From contig DATHDS010000044.1 of NCBI GenBank assembly GCA_035318925.1, positions 6,729 through 70,728 on the forward strand: DNA of 64,000 bases, written 5' to 3'. The translations under genes were made by a program, and so were the position numbers. The notes beneath the pieces were generated by a model that did not search any database, was not told the origin of the DNA, and was given only the letters and a program-made list of their open reading frames with translations. The stretch comes from VAXT01 sp035318925 (GTDB lineage Bacteria; Actinomycetota; Thermoleophilia; Gaiellales; Gaiellaceae). Below, piece by piece: positions 58,101 through 64,000 of the stretch; position 1 is the first letter of the stretch, and the number at the start of each line of letters is the position of its first letter.

Positions 58101-61100
58101 GTAGGTGTGCGTCTTGTCACCGGCCGTGGTGTAGGTGTCGGAGCTGGTGTCGCCCCAGTGGACGATGTAGCTGGTGACCGTGTCGCTGCCCGGGTCGGTG
58201 ACTGCGCCCAGGTTCAGCGTGTAGGCCGAGCCCTCGTTCACGTTCGCGTTGCCGCTGATCGCGATCGAGGGAGCGACGTTGTCGACGCTGACCGCGAACG
58301 GGTTCGCGCGGTCGAGGAAGCTGCCGTCCTCGTCGACGAGGTCGACGGTGATCGCGTGGTTTGAGTCGCCGTCGGCGTAGGTGTGGCTCTGGGCGCCGGC
58401 CGTCGTGTAGGTGTCGGAGCTGGTGTCGCCCCAGTGGACGACGTAGCTGGAGACCGTGTCGGCGCCCGGGTCGGTGACTGCGCCCAGGTTCAGCGTGTAG
58501 GCCGAGCCCTCGTTCACGTTCGCGTTGCCGCTGATCGCGACCGTCGGGGCGACGTTGTTCACGTGCACCGAGTGCACGTTTGCGCGATCGAGGAAGCTGC
58601 CGTCCTCGTCGATCAGGTCGACCGTGATCGCGTGGTTTGAGTCGCCGTCGGCGTAGGTGTGCGTCTTGTCACCGGCCGTGGTGTAGGTGTCGGAGCTGGT
58701 GTCGCCCCAGTGGACGACGTAGCTGGTGACCGTGTCGCTGCCCGGATCGGTGACCGCGCCCAGGTTCAGCGTGTAGGACGAGCCCTCGTTCACGTTCGCC
58801 GCGCCGCTGATTGCGATCGTCGGGGCGACGTTCGCGACGTGCACCGAGGTCGTGTACTCCGTGAAGCCGTTGTTCTGGTCGATGATGCGCGCCTTGACGA
58901 GATGGTCGGAGTCGCCGTCGGGGTAGCTGCAGGCCGTCGAGGCCGAGCTGCCCGAGCTCGCGTAGGTGGCGCCGGAGAGGTCGCCGTTGACGCAGCTGTA
59001 GGCGTAGTGGAAGCCGGCCGCGGTATCGGCCTCGGAGGGATCGAACTGGTTCGTGAAGCTGATCGTCGCCGGCGAGCCCTCGTCGACCGGGCCGTTGTTG
59101 CCGAGCGTCGCCGTCGGATTGACGTTGGCGACCGCGACCACGACCACGTTCTCGGTGTCCGTGTCGGAAGCGCCGTCGGAGTCGGTGACCCTGATCTTGA
59201 CGCTGGTCGTCGTCGGGCCATCCGGGAAGGAGCACTGGAAGCTGCCGCCGCCGAGATTGGTCGAGAGCGAGCCGGCAACGTAGTTTCCGCCGGTGCCGCA
59301 GTCGGGGTAGCCCGGCGTGTTGACCGTGAAGGTGTCGACGCCGGGATCGGTGACGGTGAAGGTGTAGGTGTGGGTCGTGCCCTCGTCCACCTGGTCGTCA
59401 CCACTCAGGTGGGCGGTCGGGGCGACGTTGGCGACCGAGACGGTCTGCGTGTCGGTGTTGCCGGTCGCGCCGTCGTCGTCGGTCGCGCTTGCGCTGACGA
59501 TGCTCGAGGTCGTCGCCGAGCCGTCCGGGAAGACGCAGCGGAAGGAGCCGCTCGTGTTGTCGTTCGTGTCCGAGTTCAGCACCTTGCTGCCGTGGGCGCC
59601 GCAGTTGGTCGAGACCGAGGCGACGTTGTCGGTGCCCGGGTCGGAGATCGTGTAGCTGTACGTGTGCTCGGTCGAGCCCGACTCGTCGACGCTCAGGTCG
59701 TTGCCGGCCGCGAGCGTGACCGTCGGTGCGACGTTGTTTACGTGCACCGGGTTGGCGTTGGCGCGGTTGAGGAAGGTTCCGTCCTCGTCGACCAGGTCGA
59801 CGGTCACGTTGTAGTTGTTCGGGCCGTCGGCGTAGGTGTGGCTCTTGGCGCCGTCTGAGCCGTAGGTGTTCGAGTTGCCGTCGCCCCAGTGCACGATCCA
59901 GCTCGTGACCGTGTCCTGACCCGGGTCGGAGACCGCGCCCAGGGTCAGGCTGTAGGGCGAGCCCTCGTTGACGGAGGCGGCGCCGCTGATCGCGATCGAC
60001 GGCGCGACGTTGTCGACCGCGACCGAGAGCGGGTTCGCGCGATTCAGGAAGCTGCCGTCCTCGTCGGTCAGGTCGACGGTGATCGGCTGCGTGGCCGGGC
60101 CGTCGGCGTAGGTGTGCGTCTTGACACCGTTCGCGGGGTAGGTGTTCGAGTTGCCGTCGCCCCAGTGCACGACGTAGCTGGAGACGGTGTCGGTGCCGGG
60201 GTCGGTGACGGCGCCCAGGGTCAGGCTGTAGGGCGAGCCCTCGTTCACGTTCGCGGCGCCGCTGATCGCGATCGTCGGAGCGACGTTATTCACGTGCACG
60301 GAGAGCGGGTTGGCCGCATTGGTGAAGCTGCCGTCCTCGTCGGTCAGGTCGACGGTGATCGCGTGGTTGGAGTCGCCGTCGGCGTAGGTGTGGCTCTTGG
60401 CGCCGTTCGAGGCGTAGGTGTCGTCGCTGCCGTCGCCCCAGTGCACGACGTAGCTGGAGACCGTGTCCGTGCCCGGGTCGGAGACTGCGCCCAGGGTCAG
60501 GCTGTATGAGGCGCCCTCGTTGACGCTGGCCGCGCCGCTGATCGCGATCGTCGGTGCGACGTTGTCGACTGTTACCGACTTGGCGTTCGCGCGATCGAGG
60601 AAGCTGCCGTCCTCGTCGGTCAGGTCAACCGTGATCGCGTGGCTGTCGGGGCCGTCGGCGTAGGTGTGCGTCTTGGCGCCGTTGCTCGGATAGCTGTCGC
60701 TGTTGCCGTCGCCCCAGTGCACGACGTAGCTGGTGACCGTGTCGGTGCCCGGATCGGTGACCGCGCCCAGGGTCAGGCTGTAGGACGAGCCCTCGTTCAC
60801 GTTCGCCGCGCCGCTGATTGCGATCGTCGGGGCGACGTTGTTCACGTGCACCGAGAGCGCGTTCGCGCGGTCATTGAAGGTGCCGTCCTCGTCGGTCAGG
60901 TCGACGGTGATCGCGTGGTTGGAGGGACCGTCGACGTAGGTGTGGCTCTTGGCGCCGTTGCTGGAGTACGTGTCGTCACTGCCGTCGCCCCAGTGGACGA
61001 TGTAGCTGGTGACCGTGTCGGTTCCCGGGTCGGTGACGGCGCCCAGGGTGAGGCTGTAGGACGAGCCCTCGTTGAGGCCCGCCGCGCCGCTGATCGCGAT

Positions 61101-64000
61101 CGTCGGCGCAACGTTGTTGATCGTCACCGACTGCGTCGCCGTGTTGCCTGCCGCAGCCCCGAAACCGGAGTCGGTGGCCTGAACCGAGACCGTCGAACTG
61201 TCCGGCCCATCGGCGAACGAGCATTGGAAGGAGCCGCTCGTATTGTTGAAGGTGTCTGACAGCGCCACTTTGGAGCCGGTGCCCGAGCAGGAGGTATTCA
61301 CGGAGGCGATCGTGTCGCCGTCCGCATCGCTGATCGTGTAGCTATAGGTGTGCGTCGAACCCTCGTTCACCGATAGATCGTTTAGAGCTGAGAGCGTCAC
61401 CGTCGGCGTGGTGTTCTTGACGGTCGCGTTGTCGCTGACAGTGGCCCCGCTGAAGATGCCGTCGTTCGGCGTGACCTCGACGGTGATCACGTCTCCCTTG
61501 CTGCCATTGCCGGCCTGCGACAGGTCGAGCGTGTCGGTCAGGCTCGTCGACGCAGTCGTCGTCTTGACGATGGTCGCGCCGTTCTTCCACACGTAGGTGA
61601 GCGTTACGGCGTCACCGTCCGCGTCGGCCCTGGTCGCGGTCGCCGTCAGCATCTCGTTCGTGGCCGGGTGCGCCGCGTTGTTCGGGCTGAGCGAGACCGT
61701 CGCCGTCGGGTTGTTCCTGTCGATTGTGTAGAGCTGACCCGTGAAACTCCCGTTGCCGGCTCCGGTTCCGCCGAGCTTGTTCCCGGCGGAATCGGTGATC
61801 GAGTCGTCGTCGGCAAGGTTCAGACGGAGGGTGCCGTTGCCGGAGCCCGAGTCAACGGTCACCGAGTAGCTCGACCCGCTCCCGGTAACGGAGCTGACCG
61901 ACGCTCCCGTGACGCTGCCGTTCGCGGCGAGCGCGAAGTCGGATGCGTCGACACCCGTGACGTTCTTGCTGAAGGTGACGTTCCAATGCAACGCGCCTCC
62001 GTGTGTCGGGTCGGCGTCGGCGCGGTCGATCGAGGAGACGGCCGGGACGTTCTTGTCGATCGCGTAGATCTCGCCTGTGAAGCTGCCGTTGCCGGCGCCC
62101 GTGCCGCCGAGCGGAATCGTGTTGACGTTGGTGATGGAGTCGTTGTCGGCCAGGTTGAGGCCGATGTTGCCGTTGCCTGAACCGGTATTCACGGCGACCG
62201 TGTAGGTGGCGCCGCTGCCGCTCACTCCGGTGATCGACGCGCCGGACACACCACTCGTAGCGAGCGCGAAGTCAGACGCATCCACTCCGAAAACACTCTG
62301 GTTGAACGTGACTGTGAAATTGACGGTCGCGTTACCCGTCGGATTGGCGTTGGCGCGGACGATCGACGAGACGGTTGGCAGCGCGAGCTTGTACGTCACG
62401 ATCGCGGCGGCCCACTTCGCCGGCTTGCCGTTGTTGTTCGTTGCCGTGGCTGCATAACCGCCCGTGGCGCTGACAAAGCGATATTCGGGGAAGACATACA
62501 GACCTGACTGGCCGTTCGCATTGATCGGCGTCAAGGATGTGAAGTTCGGGTCGGCGTCGAACATCGCTCGTCCGTCGTCGTGACCGACTACGCCGATCAA
62601 CAGCTCGTTCGCCTGCGATGTCGTCGCAGTCGTTCCAGAGTTCGGCTGAGTGGAGTTGCTGTCTCCGGTCGCCGTATGGGACTGATCCTGCCGCGACGCG
62701 ACAACGAGGCCGTCGAACGAGAACAGACTGGCCGCTTTGTCGCTGGGGGTCGGCGACGGGAAGTTGATGGTGATCGTGCCACCCGACAGAGCGTTCGTGA
62801 TCCTCGCGGAGAAGAGAAGCGTCCGTACCGCGCCCGAATTGGTGACGTCGGCATCCTTCGAATAGCTGTTGCCGGCGCTGTCGATGACCGTGACGTTCGA
62901 GGTCGTCGAGTCCATCGCCACCGATGCGAAGAGGGTCTTGCCGACGGCGGCCGTCACACCCGTGATTTGCAGCGTGGAAGATCCCGACGTGTCGGCTGCT
63001 GTCCCGAGAGATCCCGGACCGTTGGAGAGAAGAGTGAATGTCACGGAGCCGCCGACGAAGGTGTTCCCGGCCTTGTCGGTTGCTCTCGCCTGAACGATGT
63101 AGGTCCCAGCCGTTTCCGACGACCAGTTGGGGAGCGTGACGTTGTCGCTCCACGTCGCGGCCGTATTGCCTGCAGTCGCACCGTGCGTCGTAACGAGGTT
63201 GGCGACCGCCACCTGCCAGGCCGAGCCGTTCCAGTACTGGTTGTCGGAGCCGCGCTGAAGAGTGAAGGTGGCGGTGTTCGCGTTTACGCCCGCACCGCCC
63301 GAGTTGTCGGCGACGCTGCCGCCGAAGATTGCCGGCACCGAGCCCGCCTGGTAGGCGGCTCCGTCCAGTGGTGTGGTAACCGACGCCGAGGTGGGCGCCG
63401 TCTTGTCGAGCGTGAACGTGACCGCAGGACCGGTGAAGGTGTTGTCTGCCTTGTCGGTCGCCGTCGCCTGCAGGATGTAAATGCCATCGCTCTCCGAGGC
63501 CCATGCGGGGAGGCTGCCGCTGGCGCTGTTCCAGGTCGCGCCGGTGCCGCTGGTGGTCGCGACATGGGTGGTACCGAGATCGAAGGTGCCTGCCTGCCAG
63601 CCGGCGCCGTTCCAGTAGCTACCGTCGGAGTTGCGCTGCAATGTGAACGTGGTGCTGTTCGCATTCAGCCCCGCGCCGCCGGAGTTGTCGGCAGCGCTGC
63701 CGGCGAAGGTCGCGGGGACCGTTGCCGCCCGGAAGAGGCTTCCGTTCGCAGGAGTCGTGACGGAGGCCGTGGCAGGGACGATCGTGTCCTTGGTAACGAC
63801 TGTCGTCGCGATGCCCGTGTTGCCCGCGCCGTCGTTCACACAGACACGGATCGTGTTGTTGCCGGCCGCCAGCGAACCGGCGGCGATCGTGGTCGCGACC
63901 GTACCCGGCTGCGAACTGTAGGTGCCGGAGTCGACGACGGTGCCGTCGGTACAAAGGGTTCCACCGACGCGGACGCTGTACGGACCGTTCTCGTTCGCGT
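55122..64000 (-). CDS. Giant secreted repeat protein (5' end cut by the window)
   Basis: At least 2,950 residues; the frame stays open through 64000. From N to C: two Ig-like blocks (TPANGSLFRAATVPATFAGS type with DKADNTFTG ends); a domain with VGKTLFASVAMDSTT and NELLIGVVGHDD; three ANPT-type Big domains (VTFSKNVTGVDASDFALA); then sixteen PKD/Ig-type units of about 92 residues (VNEGSSYSLTLGAVTDPGTD, HWGDG, DLTDEDGSF); one more Big domain; and a C-terminal domain with FVTGGGWI and GYDFRVTGYDG. No LPXTG anchor. Likely a surface adhesin or stalk. Acidic Asp-rich loops suggest calcium. Terminator at 55066. Confidence 0.92.
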   Translation of the reverse strand, partial: ANENGPYSVRVGGTLCTDGTVVDSGTYSSQPGTVATTIAAGSLAAGNNTIRVCVNDGAGNTGIATTVVTKDTIVPATASVTTPANGSLFRAATVPATFAGSAADNSGGAGLNANSTTFTLQRNSDGSYWNGAGWQAGTFDLGTTHVATTSGTGATWNSASGSLPAWASESDGIYILQATATDKADNTFTGPAVTFTLDKTAPTSASVTTPLDGAAYQAGSVPAIFGGSVADNSGGAGVNANTATFTLQRGSDNQYWNGSAWQVAVANLVTTHGATAGNTAATWSDNVTLPNWSSETAGTYIVQARATDKAGNTFVGGSVTFTLLSNGPGSLGTAADTSGSSTLQITGVTAAVGKTLFASVAMDSTTSNVTVIDSAGNSYSKDADVTNSGAVRTLLFSARITNALSGGTITINFPSPTPSDKAASLFSFDGLVVASRQDQSHTATGDSNSTQPNSGTTATTSQANELLIGVVGHDDGRAMFDADPNFTSLTPINANGQSGLYVFPEYRFVSATGGYAATATNNNGKPAKWAAAIVTYKLALPTVSSIVRANANPTGNATVNFTVTFNQSVFGVDASDFALATSGVSGASITGVSGSGATYTVAVNTGSGNGNIGLNLADNDSITNVNTIPLGGTGAGNGSFTGEIYAIDKNVPAVSSIDRADADPTHGGALHWNVTFSKNVTGVDASDFALAANGSVTGASVSSVTGSGSSYSVTVDSGSGNGTLRLNLADDDSITDSAGNKLGGTGAGNGSFTGQLYTIDRNNPTATVSLSPNNAAHPATNEMLTATATRADADGDAVTLTYVWKNGATIVKTTTASTSLTDTLDLSQAGNGSKGDVITVEVTPNDGIFSGATVSDNATVKNTTPTVTLSALNDLSVNEGSTHTYSYTISDADGDTIASVNTSCSGTGSKVALSDTFNNTSGSFQCSFADGPDSSTVSVQATDSGFGAAAGNTATQSVTINNVAPTIAISGAAGLNEGSSYSLTLGAVTDPGTDTVTSYIVHWGDGSDDTYSSNGAKSHTYVDGPSNHAITVDLTDEDGTFNDRANALSVHVNNVAPTIAISGAANVNEGSSYSLTLGAVTDPGTDTVTSYVVHWGDGNSDSYPSNGAKTHTYADGPDSHAITVDLTDEDGSFLDRANAKSVTVDNVAPTIAISGAASVNEGASYSLTLGAVSDPGTDTVSSYVVHWGDGSDDTYASNGAKSHTYADGDSNHAITVDLTDEDGSFTNAANPLSVHVNNVAPTIAISGAANVNEGSPYSLTLGAVTDPGTDTVSSYVVHWGDGNSNTYPANGVKTHTYADGPATQPITVDLTDEDGSFLNRANPLSVAVDNVAPSIAISGAASVNEGSPYSLTLGAVSDPGQDTVTSWIVHWGDGNSNTYGSDGAKSHTYADGPNNYNVTVDLVDEDGTFLNRANANPVHVNNVAPTVTLAAGNDLSVDESGSTEHTYSYTISDPGTDNVASVSTNCGAHGSKVLNSDTNDNTSGSFRCVFPDGSATTSSIVSASATDDDGATGNTDTQTVSVANVAPTAHLSGDDQVDEGTTHTYTFTVTDPGVDTFTVNTPGYPDCGTGGNYVAGSLSTNLGGGSFQCSFPDGPTTTSVKIRVTDSDGASDTDTENVVVVAVANVNPTATLGNNGPVDEGSPATISFTNQFDPSEADTAAGFHYAYSCVNGDLSGATYASSGSSASTACSYPDGDSDHLVKARIIDQNNGFTEYTTSVHVANVAPTIAISGAANVNEGSSYTLNLGAVTDPGSDTVTSYVVHWGDTSSDTYTTAGDKTHTYADGDSNHAITVDLIDEDGSFLDRANVHSVHVNNVAPTVAISGNANVNEGSAYTLNLGAVTDPGADTVSSYVVHWGDTSSDTYTTAGAQSHTYADGDSNHAITVDLVDEDGSFLDRANPFAVSVDNVAPSIAISGNANVNEGSAYTLNLGAVTDPGSDTVTSYIVHWGDTSSDTYTTAGDKTHTYADGDSNHAITVDLVDEDGTFLDRANVHSVHVNNVAPTATFGNNGPVNEGSNINLSLTSPSDPSSVDTAAGFQYRFSCDNGTTWSPWSGTASASCSTNDNGTRQVKGEIRDKDLDATTYSANVTVNNVAPTAIVTGPTPVDEGSTHTYTFTVSDPGSADTFTVDATYPRCGTGGNYVAGSLATNAGGGSFDCFFPDGPATTSVTIKVTDDDSGSDLDSESVQVVDVANVSPTATLGNNSPVNEGSPATVTFTNQYDPSEADTAAGFRYEYHCDGSVFAGAADYSTADTSATHQCTFNDNGSYSVRARIIDQHDGFTSYMTAVTVNNVAPSATFNNNGPVSEGSNINLSLTSPSDPSSVDTTAGFQYRFSCDNGTSWSAWSTSSSASCSTNDNGVSHVKGEIRDKDLDARTYSADVTVNNVPPSTPNLLLPADGATTGNATPAFDWSDSTDPAGANDTTTYRIQVDNNCDFSSPERDQTTGSSNFSPSVGLADGTYCWRVSASDEDGGSSVYSSVRNLTIDTGAPSVQSINRASANPTNAASVDWTVTFSENVSGVDSSDFALVQSGGVAGASITGVTGSGATYTVTANTGAGSGSLGLNLNDNNSIVDAGGNALGASGGGADGSFTGQVYAIDKTRPTVTVNQAGGQNDPTGIAPIHFTAVFSEPLPVNEFQNNDVTIGGTAGGSMNAGVTNPTNDNRTFDIAVNGMTTSGTVIVSINANRANDAAGNGNIASTSTDNTVTWTAQSQNAAPVVTITSPTFGQLYAKGSANVNLSASFTDPDGPNPHTCAINWDDNTTTHPTVNETARTCSQIHTFTAAGVYTINVTICDNLGGCGTATVWVVVYDPAAGFVTGGGWINVAAGSYPADPTLSGRANFGFNSKYKNGGQPPEGETEFNFAVGNFNFHSDAYQWLVVSSFKAQYRGTGSVNGVPGYDFRVTGYDGDISGGGGIDKFRIKILLNNHVVFDNRMGASDDIDQADPQQIAGGSIVIHKA
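56855..61118 (-). repeat. Tandem 276-bp (92-residue) repeat array inside the giant gene
   Basis: Unit starts (NNVAP/DNVAP) fall near 61118, 60842, 60566, 60290, 60014, then variant units, then near 58838, 58562, 58286 and 58010, a strict 276-bp spacing. Units 1-5 and 9-11 are near-identical in both protein and DNA; units 6-8 and 12-16 are older variants (NNNGPV-type, GTGGNYVAGSL-type). Pairs of variants recur in the same order, showing segment duplications larger than one unit. Confidence 0.9.

Noticed and set aside
58659..59858. Long plus-strand open frames (399 aa and others) opposite the giant gene, rich in VGVGVAL-type repeats
   Set aside because: They are antisense images of the 276-bp repeat with its strong codon bias, have no ribosome binding sites and repeat with the same period.
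56855..61118. Regularly spaced repeats resembling a CRISPR array
   Set aside because: The 276-bp period is far too long, units are coding throughout, and there are no cas genes.

Overview
The window is very GC-rich and gene-dense, with many GTG/TTG starts and ATGA/GTGA start-stop overlaps. A complete mreBCD-mrdA-rodA rod-shape cluster, high-GC tRNA genes and several actinobacterial family types (CopC-CopD fusion, deacetylase-GT2 fusion, receiver/multi-GAF kinase pair) point to an actinobacterium. I infer a soil-type lineage such as Thermoleophilia (Gaiellales/Solirubrobacterales); no rRNA is present to confirm this. There is no phage, transposase, CRISPR array or integrase, so most of the window reads as chromosomal core.

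Layout. 1-2.2 kb: a cut-off gene at the edge, a secreted six-cysteine repeat protein and a secreted SGNH/GDSL esterase. 2.2-8.8 kb (minus strand): mreB-mreC-mreD-mrdA-rodA-cupin, the cell-elongation machinery, plus a small unknown gene. 8.8-17.2 kb (minus): two paralogous secreted propeller-like proteins separated by a broken 3' copy of maf, intact maf, a methyltransferase, ndk, a zinc-ribbon membrane protein, an unlisted 44-residue membrane protein, folC and valS. 17.4-22.3 kb: an MFS transporter convergent with tig-clpP-clpX. 22.3-32.9 kb: a mixed region with five tRNA genes (Leu-TAG, His-GTG, Arg-TCG, Arg-TCT, Gly-TCC) and a sixth (Pro-TGG), two CAP-domain proteins, an AI-2E family permease, a CtaG/CopCD copper and oxidase-assembly operon and an EamA permease. 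32.9-37.0 kb: a five-GAF hybrid-free histidine kinase with its receiver protein. 37.0-37.4 kb: an orphan small-RNA locus. 37.4-44.7 kb: ispH, tag, ileS and thioredoxin. 44.7-55.1 kb: metabolic and envelope genes including a DUF1800-DUF1501-cupredoxin operon, a deacetylase/glycosyltransferase fusion and a YbdK-type ligase. 55.1-64 kb: the 3' part of one giant secreted protein gene (at least 2,950 codons) made of Ig-like and PKD-like repeats.

The most unusual finding is a family of about 150-bp intergenic elements (seven copies at 23.4, 24.3, 24.5, 26.5, 26.8, 32.8 and 37.2 kb). Each complete copy can fold as a three-way junction. Stem sequences differ between copies while pairing is kept, and two internal-loop motifs are conserved. 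All copies that follow a gene lie with the same polarity at the 3' end of a tRNA, a stop codon or a small-RNA terminator. I know of no described family that matches, but this could not be searched.

Other points worth a second look are: the orphan small RNA with its own promoter, dyad and intrinsic terminator; the tandem duplication that left a maf fragment; an isoleucyl-tRNA synthetase with altered HIGH and KMSKS signatures; a FolC lacking its central segment; and recent 276-bp repeat expansion in the giant protein.
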